The notes beneath the pieces were generated by a model that did no database searches, had not been told where the DNA came from, and worked only from the letters and a program-made list of their open reading frames with translations. From assembly GCF_036850765.1 (NCBI RefSeq), contig NC_089495.1, positions 199,276,847 through 199,340,846 of the forward strand: a DNA stretch of 64,000 nucleotides, in the 5' to 3' direction. Numbering within the stretch: position 1 is the first letter of the stretch; every line of letters begins with the position of its first letter. The stretch comes from Saccopteryx bilineata. Lineage: Eukaryota; Chordata; Mammalia; Chiroptera; Emballonuridae. Both the position numbers and the translations under genes were made by a program. This document shows positions 55,900-64,000 of the stretch, one piece after another.

Positions 55900-57007
55900 C
55901 GCCCGGTCCGGTTGAGCACTGCTGACGTTCCCAGCGGCCCGCACACTGCAAGTGGGGGTCGCTGGCCACCGGTGCCCTGAGTGCCCCATTCGCGCGCGTG
56001 CCTTGGGCATTCCACGCGCCCAGGGCGCCCTGCTGGCCCGCACACCCAGGGGGCTCCATTGTCCTGCGCCTGGTGCGGTCCAGCCGCCAGGGGCGGGGCG
56101 AGCGGGAGAGGCTTGGGAGATTCTCTCCGTGGGCGGGGCACCTCACCCAGCCATTCAAGCTAACAATCAAGCGTTGGGGGAGGGGTGCGCGCAGGCAGCC
56201 TAAAATACCTTCGGAAACACAGCTGCGACCCAATCACTGAAATTAGCTTAACCCATAAAATCTGCGCACCCTCGGTTCTAATTGATAAGATCTCTCTCAG
56301 TTCAGCAATCCAAGACAAGAGGCGTGATATTTTTTAGTGCCTCTCGCTAAAGGGGCGGGGGCAACTTCTGATTGATAGAGCCTCCATATTCAGGGATAAA
56401 CGCTAACAAGAAGGACTTGGCAGATAATAAGGTCTATACTACAATAGTCGTAAGCAGAGACTAGTGCCTCTTCTTCCCTGCAAAAACAGGCTACAAAGTG
56501 TGGAAAGCCTGGGTTGAGAGGTCCAACTAAATGATAGGCGCTGAACAGTCACCTTGACAACAATTGACTCCCACCCCCGCCTGATTACACTGGAGGCCCT
56601 GACTCTCAGAGCCTTTCCCAAAGCCTTGCACTGAGGGGGGATAGAGTGGGGATTTCCCAGCTCTTTGAGCCTCTTACTCCCCAGGCAGAAGCAGTTGCAG
56701 CCTTATAGCTGGATCACCAGGCTGCTAATTCAGAAAGGGGGGACTAGGAGAGAGAATCCAGGAAAGCAAACTCTCTCATCGTTGGACCCTGCAAACGCCA
56801 ACAAGCCTTTACTTCCAGCAAGACTAAAGCCAATTATATGACATTGCCATAGAATCCCATCAACTGCAAATCCCTAACTAAGAGTGACACAGGGGCAGAG
56901 CCTGGGGTACAGAGTCACCGACTAGGAAGAGGGAGAGAAAAGAAAAAGGAAGAAGTTAACCTCTCAAAATCAAGAAAAACCCACAGACTTTACAACTTGA
57001 TCCACTA

Positions 57008-57905
57008 ATTTTTTTTTTGTTGTTGTTGTTGTTGCTTGTTTCTTCTATCTTTTTGCCTTTATTTCCTCCACCTCGGTCCTTCTATTCTCTGCCCATCTTA
57101 TGCTTCCCCTTTCTTGAACTACACTACCCATGAGTGTTGCATTTTATTTTTCTTCTTCATCCTCACCCTCCTTTAAGGTTATACTCCAAAACACTTAACT
57201 CTCACTCTCTCCTCTTTTGTTTTTTTTTTTTTGTCTTGCTTTATTTTGTTTTTTTCTCCTCCTATTTTATTTCTTCCTTCATTTTTCTCTTTTTCTTATT
57301 TTTTCCTTTCTATTCGTTTTTTCTTTTCTCATTTTACTTTCCTCCCATATAATCCTCAATTACGAACAATTAGTTAATTTGGGACTCAAGGCTTTTTTTT
57401 GGTTTTATTTCTCTTTTTTGCTTTTGTTTTTATTTTTTTTTTCTCTTGTTTGTTTATTTTTGTGGCATTTTGGGTCCTCCCAACCCAAGGTCTCCATTGT
57501 ATTTAGTCTTCGCTCCACTTAATACAACAGATTTTTACTTATTATTTTTATTTTTTCTTCTTTATTATTCTTTTTTGGTCCTTTTTTCTGATTCCCTCTT
57601 ATCCCTCTCATTATATCTCTTAGTTGACCATCACTTACAAGCAAATCATCTTATGCTTGTCTAAGATTTTCTTCCTTTTTTTTTTTTTTTTTTTGCATTT
57701 AGTAGGTCCCTACTCCCTTTTTTTGCCCCTTGAACTCTTCACCCCAAATCAGGCCCTCCATTATAGGCACGATATTTCCCTGAGGAGGGGAGAGGAGGGA
57801 AAGAGAAGAGAGAAAAAAGGGGGAAATGATAAATTATTACTGTTTTTTTTTGTGGGGTTTTTTACCCTTTTTTTTTTTTTCTTTTTACTCTTTAGTAATT
57901 CTAAT
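57008..57905 (+). repeat. T-rich polypyrimidine region upstream of ORF1
   Basis: Many T-runs of 8-18 (for example 57677-57694) and a (TTG)n patch near 57018-57034. Only the purine-rich GAGGGGAGAGGAGGGAAAGA patch at 57784-57815 breaks it. Open frames across it encode only Phe/Leu/Ser-rich strings and are artefacts of composition. Confidence 0.8.
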
Positions 57906-57932
57906 TAGTGCTATCAATAAGACCACCCTCAG

Positions 57933-58928
57933 ATGCCGATAAGAAAGAGGAAATCGAATATTATGGATACAAAAGAAAGAGAGGTAACACAAATAGATGT
58001 GGAAAAATCTATGGAGAAAAGACTTAACATATTGGAAGCCTTGGAGCTAAATGACAGAGAATTTAAACTAGAAATCTTAAAAATACTCAGAGATATACAA
58101 GAAAACACAGAAAGGCAATATAGGGAGATCAGAAAACAACTCAATGAACACAAAGAATATATTACCAAGGAAATTGAAACTATAAAAACAAATCAAACAG
58201 AAATGAAAAACTCAATTCACGAGCTGAAAAACGAGGTAACAAGCTTAGCTAACAGAACAGCCCAGATTGAAGATAGGATTAGTGAAATAGAAGACAAACA
58301 ACTTGAGGCACAACAGAGAGAAGAAGAAAGAGACTCAAAAATAATAAAAAATGAGAAAGCCCTACAGGAATTGTCTGACTCCATCAGAAAGAATAACATA
58401 AGAATAATAGGTATATCAGAGGGAGAAGAGAAAGAAAATGGAATGGAGAATATACTCAAACAAATAATAGACGAGAACTTCCCAAGCCTGTGGAAGGAAC
58501 TAAAGCCTCAAATTCAAGAAGCAAACAGAACACCAAGTTTTCTTAACCCCAACAAACCCACTCCAAGGCACATCATAATAAAGATGACACAAACCAATGA
58601 CAAAGAAAAAATTCTCAAGGCAGCCAGGGAAAAGAAGAGTACAACATATAAAGGAAGGCCTATTAGATTATCATCAGATTTCTCAGCAGAAACTCTACAA
58701 GCTAGAAGAGAGTGGACCCCAATATTTAAAGCCCTGAAAGAGAGGAACTTTCAGCCAAGAATACTATACCCATCAAAGCTATCCTTCAAGTATGAAGGAG
58801 ATATAAAAACATTCACAAATACAGAAAAGATGAGAGAATTTATCAACAGAAAGCCCCCACTTCAGGAAATACTAAGGGGGGTTTTCCAACCAGATTCAAA
58901 GAACAAAAGAAAACAACACCACAAGTAA
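57933..58928 (+). CDS. L1-ORF1: LINE-1 ORF1 protein (RNA-binding chaperone), intact
   Basis: 331 codons, uninterrupted, close to the 338 of human ORF1p. ORF1p forms trimers that coat L1 RNA in the cytoplasm and act as a nucleic-acid chaperone during retrotransposition. Residues about 20-150 are a charged heptad-rich coiled coil, with an RISEIEDKQ segment at 115-123 near the coiled-coil end. Residues about 153-235 form the RRM (KNNIRIIGI at 153-161). Residues about 238-305 form the C-terminal RNA-binding domain (REWTPIFKALKERNFQPRI). The first ATG has a poor Kozak context; the second, at 57963 (residue 11), has A at -3 and G at +4 and could be the real start. The stop is TAA at 58926-58928. 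No frameshift or premature stop is seen. Confidence 0.95.
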   Translation: MPIRKRKSNIMDTKEREVTQIDVEKSMEKRLNILEALELNDREFKLEILKILRDIQENTERQYREIRKQLNEHKEYITKEIETIKTNQTEMKNSIHELKNEVTSLANRTAQIEDRISEIEDKQLEAQQREEERDSKIIKNEKALQELSDSIRKNNIRIIGISEGEEKENGMENILKQIIDENFPSLWKELKPQIQEANRTPSFLNPNKPTPRHIIIKMTQTNDKEKILKAAREKKSTTYKGRPIRLSSDFSAETLQARREWTPIFKALKERNFQPRILYPSKLSFKYEGDIKTFTNTEKMREFINRKPPLQEILRGVFQPDSKNKRKQHHK

Positions 58929-59253
58929 CAGCTCCACCAAGAACACAATAAAACCAAACTTAAACTGTGACAACAAAGGAAAAAAAGGGGGGAGAGGATG
59001 GAGATTAACAGTAGCAAAGGATGATGAAGTGCAGAAATACTTATAAGATAGGGTACTACAATGAATATGGTAGGTACCCTTTTCATTACTTAATGGTAAC
59101 CACCCTTAAAAAAACCACCACAAAAACACTTGACTTAAAAAAGGTAGCAACAGAGGAAAGAAGTATGGAACACAAACAAACAAAAACAAATGATAGAAAA
59201 ACAAAAGAGAAGAATCAAACTAGATACAAAACTAACAGAAAGCAATTTATAAA
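58929..59253 (+). other. L1 inter-ORF spacer
   Basis: 325 bases of purine-rich DNA between the ORF1 stop and the ORF2 ATG, against about 63 in human L1. An 80-codon frame (59021-59263) spans it and overlaps the ORF2 start. It has no recognised domain and is probably chance. Confidence 0.8.
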
Positions 59254-60105
59254 ATGGCAGTAGGGAACCCACAAGTGTCAATAATTACACTAAATGTAAA
59301 TGGATTAAACTTACCAATAAAAAGACACAGAGTAGCAGAATGGATTAAAAAAGAAAATCCAACTATATGCTGCCTACAAGAAACACATCTAAGCAACAAG
59401 GATAAAAACAAATTCAAAGTGAAAGGCTGGAAAACAATACTCCAAGCAAACAACACCCAAAAAAAAGCAGGTGTAGCAATACTCATATCTAATAATGCTG
59501 ACTACAAGACAGAAAAAGTACTCAGAGACAAAAATGGTCATTTCATAATGATTAAGGGGAAGTTGAATCAAGAAGACATAACAATCCTTAATATATATGC
59601 ACCAAACCAAGGAGCACCAAAATATATAAGACAGCTACTTATTGACCTTAAAACAAAAACTAACAAAAATACAATCATACTTGGAGACCTCAATACACCG
59701 CTGACGGCTCTAGATCGGTCATCCAAACAGAGAATCAATAAAGATATAGTGGCCTTAAACGAAATACTAGAACACCTGGATATGATAGACATCTACAGGA
59801 CACTTCATCCCAAAGCGACAGAGTATACATTTTTCTCTAGTGTACATGGAACATTCTCAAGAATTGACCATATGTTGGGCCACAAAGACAATATCAGCAA
59901 ATTTAGAAAAACTGAAATTGTACCAAGCATATTTTCTGATCATAAAGCCTTGAAACTAGAATTCAACTGCAAAAAAGAGGGGGGAAAACCCACAAAAATG
60001 TGGAAACTAAACAACATACTTCTAAAAAATGAATGGGTCAAAGAAGAAATAAGTGCAGAAATCAAAAGATATATACAGACAAATGAAAATGAAAATACGA
60101 CATAG
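59254..60105 (+). CDS. ORF2 N-terminal open part: AP-like endonuclease
   Basis: 283 codons ending at TAG. The APE-family metal and catalytic residues are visible at N14 (LNVNGLN), E43 (LQETHL), D145 and N147 (LGDLN), D205 (RIDHM) and H230 (SDH), identical in number to human L1. In the family this domain nicks the bottom strand of target DNA at T-rich sites to prime reverse transcription. The chosen ATG follows ATTTATAAA and begins with the conserved start region of L1 ORF2. Translation in a full L1 is from bicistronic RNA by unconventional reinitiation. A truncated endonuclease-only protein would be the product here; whether any is made is unknown. Confidence 0.85.
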   Translation: MAVGNPQVSIITLNVNGLNLPIKRHRVAEWIKKENPTICCLQETHLSNKDKNKFKVKGWKTILQANNTQKKAGVAILISNNADYKTEKVLRDKNGHFIMIKGKLNQEDITILNIYAPNQGAPKYIRQLLIDLKTKTNKNTIILGDLNTPLTALDRSSKQRINKDIVALNEILEHLDMIDIYRTLHPKATEYTFFSSVHGTFSRIDHMLGHKDNISKFRKTEIVPSIFSDHKALKLEFNCKKEGGKPTKMWKLNNILLKNEWVKEEISAEIKRYIQTNENENTT

Positions 60106-63081
60106 CAGAATCTCTGGGATGCAGCAAAAGCAGTAATAAGAGGAAAGTTCATATCACTTCAGGCCTATATGAACAAACAAGAGAGAGCCGAAGTAAACCA
60201 CTTAACTTCACACCTTAAGGAACTAGAAAAAGAAGAACAAAGACAACCCAAAACCAGCCGAAGAAAGGAGATAATAAAAATCAGAGCAGAAATAAATGAA
60301 ATAGAGAACAGAAAAACTATAGAAAAAATCAATAAAACAAGGAGCTGGTTCTTTGAAAAGATCAACAAAATTGACAAACCCTTGGCAAGACTCACCAAGG
60401 AAAAAAGACACAGGACTCAAATAAATAAAATCCAAAATGAAAGAGGAGAGATCACCACAGACATCATAGAAATACAAAGAATTATTGTAGAATACTATGA
60501 AAAATTATATGCCACCAAATACAACAACCTAGAAGAAATGGATAAATTCCTAGAACAATACAACCTTCCTAGACTGAGTCATGAAGAAGCAGAAAGCCTA
60601 AACAGACCAATCAGCAGGGAGGAAATAGAAAAAACTATTAAAAATCTCCCCAAAAATAAAAGTCCAGGCCCAGACGGTTATACTAGTGAATTCTATCAAA
60701 CATTCAAAGAAGACTTGGTTCCTATTCTACTCAAAGCCTTCCAAAAAATTGAAGAAGAAGCAATACTTCCAAACACATTTTATGAGGCCAACATAACCCT
60801 CATACCAAAACCAGGCAAGGATGGCACAAAGAAAGAAAACTACAGACCAATATCTCTAATGAATACAGATGCTAAAATACTAAACAAAATACTGGCAAAC
60901 CGAATACAACAACATATTAAAAAAATAATACATCATGATCAAGTGGGATTCATCCCAGAATCTCAAGGATGGTTCAACATATGCAAAACGGTTAATGTAA
61001 TACACCATATCAACAAAACAAAGAACAAAAACCACATGATCTTATCAATAGATGCAGAAAAGGCTTTTGATAAAATACAACACAATTTTATGTTTAAGAC
61101 TCTCAACAAAATGGGTATAGAAGGAAAATATCTCAACATGATAAAGGCCATATATGATAAACCATCAGCCAACATCCTATTAAACGGCATAAAACTGAGG
61201 ACTTTCTACCTTAAATCAGGAACAAGACAGGGTTGTCCACTCTCTCCACTCTTATTCAACGTGGTGCTAGAAGTTCTGGCCAGAGCAATCAGACAAGACA
61301 AAGAAATAAAAGGCATCCATATCGGAAAAGAAGAAGTAAAGCTATCACTTTTTGCTGATGATATGATCCTATACATCGAAAACCCGAAGGACTCCACAAA
61401 AAGATTATTAGAAACAATAAACCAATACAGTAAGGTCGCAGGATACAAAATTAACATACAAAAGTCCATAGCCTTTCTATATGCCAACAATGAAATATTA
61501 GAAAACGAACTCAAAAAAATAATCCCCTTCACGATTGCAACAAAAAAAATAAAATACCTAGGAATAAACATAACAAAGAACGTAAAGGACCTATATAATG
61601 AAAATTACAAAGCATTGATAAGGGAAATCGAAAAAGATACAATGAGATGGAAAAATATTCCTTGTTCTTGGATAGGAAGAATAAATATAATCAAAATGGC
61701 CATATTACCCAAAGCAATATACAAATTTAATGCAATTCCCATCAAAATCCCTATGAGATTTTTTAAAGAAATGGAACAAAAAATCATCAGATTTATATGG
61801 AACTATAAAAAACCCCGAATAGCCAAAACAATCCTAAGGAAAAAGAATGAAGCTGGGGGCATTACAATACCTGACTTTAAACTATATTATAGGGCCACGA
61901 TAATCAAAACAGCATGGTATTGGCAGAAAAATAGACACTCAGACCAATGGAACAGAATAGAAAGCCCAGAAATAAAACCACATATATATGGTCAAATAAT
62001 CTTTGATAAAGGGGCCAACAACACACAATGGAGAAAAGAAAGCCTCTTCAACAAATGGTGTTGGGAAAACTGGAAAGCCACATGCAAAAGAATGAAACTC
62101 GACTACAGCCTGTCCCCGTGTACTAAAATTAATTCAAAATGGATCAAAGACCTAAATATAAGACCTGAAACAATAAAGTACATAGAAGAAGACATAGGTA
62201 CTAAAATCATGGACCTGGGTTTTAAAGAACATTTTATGAACTTGACTCCAATGGCAAGAGAAGTGAAGGCAAAGATAAATGAATGGGACTACATCAGAAT
62301 TAAAAGTTTTTGCTCAGCAAGAGAAACTGATATCAAAATAAACAGACAGCCAACTATATGGGAACTGATATTTTCAAACGACAGCTCAGATAAGGGCCTA
62401 ATATCCAAAATTTACAAAGAACTCATAAAACTCAACAACAAACAAACAAGCAATCCAATAAAAAAATGGGAAGAGGACATGAACAGACACTTCTCCCAGG
62501 AAGAGATACAAATGGCCAACAGATATATGAAAAGATGCTCAGCTTCATTAGTTATTAGAGAAATGCAAATCAAAACTACAATGAGATACCACCTCACCCC
62601 TGTTAGATTAGCTATTATCAACAAGACGGGTAATAGCAAATGTTGGAGAGGCTGTGGAGAAAAAGGAACCCTCATTCACTGTTGGTGGGACTGTAAAGTA
62701 GTACAACCATTATGGAGGAAAGTATGGTGGTTCCTCAAAAAACTGAAAATAGAACTACCTTATGACCCAGCAATCCCTCTACTGGGTATATACCCCAAAA
62801 CCTCAGAAACATTGATACGTGAAGACACATGTAGCCCCATGTTCATTGCAGCACTGTTCACAGTGGCCAAGACATGGAAACAACCAAAAAGCCCTTCAAT
62901 AGAAGACTGGATAAAGAAGATGTGGCACATATACACTATGGAATACTACTCAGCCATAAGAAATGATGACATCAGATCATTTACAGCAAAATGGTGGGAT
63001 CTTGATAACATTATAAGGAGTGAAATAAGCAAATCAGAAAAAAACAAGAACTACATGATTCCATACATTGGTGGAACATAA
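60106..63081 (+). CDS. ORF2 C-terminal open part: reverse transcriptase and Cys-rich domain
   Basis: Open from the codon after TAG to TAA at 63079-63081. The first in-frame ATG is at 60169, giving 970 codons. It contains the Z-type region and the RT fingers/palm with [14 protein letters not shown] (60658-60699), [20 protein letters not shown], and the catalytic FADD at 61351-61362 (residues 700-703). The C-terminal [18 protein letters not shown] starts at 62641 (residue 1130) with Cys/Cys/His/Cys spacing preserved. Without the upstream endonuclease it could only polymerise, and there is no evident promoter or ribosome entry for it, so translation is doubtful. Confidence 0.85.
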   Translation, partial: QNLWDAAKAVIRGKFISLQAYMNKQERAEVNHLTSHLKELEKEEQRQPKTSRRKEIIKIRAEINEIENRKTIEKINKTRSWFFEKINKIDKPLARLTKEKRHRTQINKIQNERGEITTDIIEIQRIIVEYYEKLYATKYNNLEEMDKFLEQYNLPRLSHEEAESLNRPISREEIEKTIKNLPKNKSPGPDGYTSEFYQTFKEDLVPILLKAFQKIEEEAILPNTFYEANITLIPKPGKDGTKKENYRPISLMNTDAKILNKILANRIQQHIKKIIHHDQVGFIPESQGWFNICKTVNVIHHINKTKNKNHMILSIDAEKAFDKIQHNFMFKTLNKMGIEGKYLNMIKAIYDKPSANILLNGIKLRTFYLKSGTRQGCPLSPLLFNVVLEVLARAIRQDKEIKGIHIGKEEVKLSLFADDMILYIENPKDSTKRLLETINQYSKVAGYKINIQKSIAFLYANNEILENELKKIIPFTIATKKIKYLGINITKNVKDLYNENYKALIREIEKDTMRWKNIPCSWIGRINIIKMAILPKAIYKFNAIPIKIPMRFFKEMEQKIIRFIWNYKKPRIAKTILRKKNEAGGITIPDFKLYYRATIIKTAWYWQKNRHSDQWNRIESPEIKPHIYGQIIFDKGANNTQWRKESLFNKWCWENWKATCKRMKLDYSLSPCTKINSKWIKDLNIRPETIKYIEEDIGTKIMDLGFKEHFMNLTPMAREVKAKINEWDYIRIKSFCSARETDIKINRQPTIWELIFSNDSSDKGLISKIYKELIKLNNKQTSNPIKKWEEDMNRHFSQEEIQMANRYMKRCSASLVIREMQIKTTMRYHLTPVRLAIINKTGNSKCWRGCGEKGTLIHCWWDCKVVQPLWRKVWWFLKKLKIELPYDPAIPLLGIYPKTSETLIREDTCSPMFIAALFTVAKTWKQPKSPSIEDWIKKMWHIYTMEYYSAIRNDDIRSFTAKWWDLDNIIRSEISKSEKNKNYMIPYIGGT
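61351..61362 (+). other. Reverse transcriptase FADD catalytic motif
   Basis: TTTGCTGATGAT encodes Phe-Ala-Asp-Asp at residues 700-703. The two aspartates coordinate the catalytic metals in this polymerase family and are intact. Confidence 0.95.
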
Positions 63082-63350
63082 AAATGAGACTAAGAGACAT
63101 GGACAAGAGTGTGGTGGTTACCAAGGGTGGGGGGGGGGAGGGAGGACATGGGAGGGAGGGAGGGAGAGAGTTAGGGGGAGGGGGAGGGGCACAGAGAACT
63201 AGATAGAGGGTGACGGAGGACAATCTGACTAGGGCGAGGGGTTTGCAACATAATTTGATGACAAAATAACCTAGACATGTTTTCTTTGAATATATGTACC
63301 CTGATTTATTAATGTCATCCCATTACCATTAATAAAAATTTATTAAAAAA
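63082..63350 (+). terminator. L1 3' UTR with G-rich tract and poly-A signal
   Basis: The G-rich stretch 63126-63190 (GTGGGGGGGGGGAGGGAGGA, GGGAGGGAGGGAGGG) can form quadruplexes, as L1 3' UTRs commonly do. It ends with AATAAA at 63331-63336 and a short A-run. Related old L1 tails in this window share the layout but not the long G-runs. Confidence 0.8.
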
Positions 63351-63365
63351 AAAAATAGAATATGA
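63351..63365 (+). repeat. L1 target-site duplication, right copy
   Basis: AAAAATAGAATATGA, identical to 55519-55533. The left boundary is ambiguous within the A-tail. Confidence 0.95.
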
Positions 63366-63610
63366 GAAGTACTTTGGCTAGGATGCACTCAGTGCTCCAG
63401 AAGACCATGTTGGTGAATGTCACCACCACCCACCCGGTTGTTTCAGCCATAAATCTGGGGGCTTCTTCTTCTCTTTCTCTCCCTTTTCTCCCAGCATCTC
63501 ATCCACCACCAACTCCTGTCGATTCCAGCTCCTAAATCTCTCTCCATATCTAGATGCTACTGCTTCAATTCTAACAATATTCTCTCATTTTGACTTCCGT
63601 TATGAGATGG
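63366..63610. repeat. L2-like remnants flanking the L1
   Basis: GAGAAGTACTTTGGCTAGG continues the pre-insertion L2-like target. 63425-63610 has sense L2-like words (GACTTCCGTTATGAGATGG less certain; CTCCTGTCGATTCCAGCTCC, GATGCTACTGCTTCAATTCT). Confidence 0.4.
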
Positions 63611-63634
63611 AGCATTTGTGCATTGACTTGCTAG

Positions 63635-63745
63635 TTTATTCATTCCTTCACTGAACATAATTACTCAATACAATTATTCCTTTATTCAACACAACATTAA
63701 TGAGCACATACTATGTACTAAGCACAGGAGAGGCAATAGAAAAGA
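63635..63745 (-). repeat. L2/MIR-type 3' end, antisense
   Basis: TTCATTCCTTCACTGAACAT, ACATTAATGAGCACATACTA and TGTACTAAGCACAGGAGAGG are the antisense of an L2-type terminus. Confidence 0.55.
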
Positions 63746-64000
63746 AAGCATACATGGTCCACTACTACATATGTATTATACATATAAATCCCCAATGGAC
63801 CATGATCCCACCAAATCAATCAATTGAGAATTAAATTGAAAGCCAATTTAAGTGGGTTTGTGTCACACACTGCTCCAAACATACCACTCCAGGCCTCCCA
63901 GCCTTTTTTGCACATTCCTTAAACTTGTCAGAATAGCTCTCGTTGTTCTTTCCTTCCATTCTTTATGTTCCAGCCCCACTTGGATTTATGCTCTTTAATA
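63746..64000. other. Unique non-coding stretch
   Basis: Nothing recognised to the window end. Confidence 0.4.

Larger units (their letters stand above)
55534..57932 (+). promoter_or_regulatory. L1 5' UTR / internal promoter region
   Basis: About 2.4 kb, much longer than the roughly 0.9 kb of human L1. It begins with AAATGGCGCC at 55538-55547, which fits the YY1 consensus AANATGGCG known to fix L1 transcription start. 55740-56130 is CpG-dense. Sp1-like boxes occur at 56090-56099 (GGGGCGGGGC), 56130-56140 and 56352-56360. From 57008 to 57905 the plus strand is strongly T-rich. Promoter activity is inferred from position and motifs. Confidence 0.75.
59254..63081 (+). pseudogene. L1-ORF2: LINE-1 ORF2 (endonuclease/reverse transcriptase) with one premature stop
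   Basis: The whole reading frame is 1276 codons including the final TAA, essentially the length of human ORF2 (1275 residues). It stays in one frame throughout; the only break seen is TAG at 60103-60105 (codon 284), just after the endonuclease domain. Domain order: APE-type endonuclease, linker/Z region, reverse transcriptase and C-terminal Cys-rich segment. All landmark residues are kept at canonical numbers, so the single nonsense change appears recent. As annotated it would yield an endonuclease-only product unless read through. The two open parts are listed separately. Confidence 0.95.
55534..63350 (+). mobile_element. Full-length LINE-1 retrotransposon (7.8 kb)
   Basis: A complete non-LTR retrotransposon: 5' UTR 55534-57932, ORF1 57933-58928, spacer 58929-59253, ORF2 59254-63081 (one stop), 3' UTR 63082-63340 with AATAAA at 63331-63336, then an A-rich tail. 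Both ends are fixed by the perfect 15-bp target-site duplication. Near-intact frames, exact duplication and lack of secondary insertions point to recent insertion. Known L1 biology: the ORF1 and ORF2 proteins act in cis on their RNA, and ORF2 endonuclease nicks at a TTTT/AA-like site. Here the pre-insertion site on the bottom strand is T-rich, in agreement. As it stands the copy is not autonomous, because ORF2 is interrupted. Confidence 0.97.

Noticed and set aside
55672..55980. 102-codon sense frame in the L1 5' UTR with 11-residue repeats
   Set aside because: It begins at TTG rather than ATG, and the residue repeats simply reflect the 33-bp DNA repeat.
55718..56233. 171-codon antisense frame in the L1 5' UTR
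   Set aside because: It starts at a non-ATG codon. Only the shorter ATG-initiated part is retained as a low-key finding.
57134..57908. Chain of Phe/Leu-rich small frames resembling membrane proteins
   Set aside because: Artefact of the T-rich L1 5' UTR; no start context or conservation evidence.

Overview
The window is nuclear DNA from a bat, most likely a horseshoe-bat-like yinpterochiropteran outside the fruit bats. The evidence is the repeat content. There is a complete tRNA-derived SINE (36330-36734) whose head, middle and CAGCTTCAGAAAAA-type tail I recognise as the Rhinolophus RHIN-1 type. There are at least eight other Ves-like bat SINEs, Laurasiatherian L1 tails, mammal-wide MIR, L2, MLT1, MER20 and Charlie fossils, and one young full-length LINE-1. 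Nothing is prokaryotic: there are no operons, ribosome binding sites or CRISPR arrays. I find no convincing exon of a host protein-coding gene. Almost every open frame in the first 55 kb is short, lies in a repeat, or starts at a non-ATG codon. The window therefore looks like an intergenic or intronic gene-poor region.

Layout. 1-9 kb holds unique DNA, decayed MIR/L2/hAT copies, a small CpG cluster near 3.3 kb, a SINE at 4.26 kb, a hAT deletion derivative at 6.2 kb, and a ten-copy 88-bp minisatellite at 7.19-8.09 kb. 9-23 kb is mainly unique, with AT-rich blocks that look like conserved non-coding elements (about 9.86-10.0, 14.0 and 22.24-22.45 kb), a remote 32-bp direct repeat (10.27/11.03 kb), a non-autonomous hAT element with a perfect 8-bp target duplication (11.9 kb), an L1 split by a SINE (15 kb) and an MLT1 LTR (20.2 kb). 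23-46 kb is repeat-dense: L1 tails, L2, MIR, SINEs, a second copy of the same hAT family (27.2 kb), the RHIN-1 SINE with a CTCF-like motif (36.4 kb), a Z-DNA-prone repeat inside a possible conserved block (40.6 kb), and old L1 fragments (38.6-39.4, 41.6-43.4 kb). 46-55.5 kb is mostly unique, with a strong candidate conserved block at 47.8-48.35 kb.

55.5-63.35 kb is the most informative part. It is a 7.8-kb LINE-1 on the plus strand, flanked by a perfect 15-bp target-site duplication. It has a long CpG-rich 5' UTR, an intact ORF1 (331 codons), a 325-bp inter-ORF spacer, and an ORF2 whose endonuclease and reverse-transcriptase catalytic residues sit at the canonical L1 positions (14, 43, 145, 205, 230; 702-703), but which is broken by one in-frame TAG at codon 284. 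A G-rich 3' UTR and a poly-A tail complete it. In a working L1, ORF1 protein (RNA chaperone) and ORF2 protein (endonuclease plus reverse transcriptase) bind their own RNA and copy it into the genome. The same machinery would have mobilised the SINEs seen here.

Repeat boundaries were read by eye and are approximate unless a target-site duplication fixes them. Conservation claims are pattern-based and untested.
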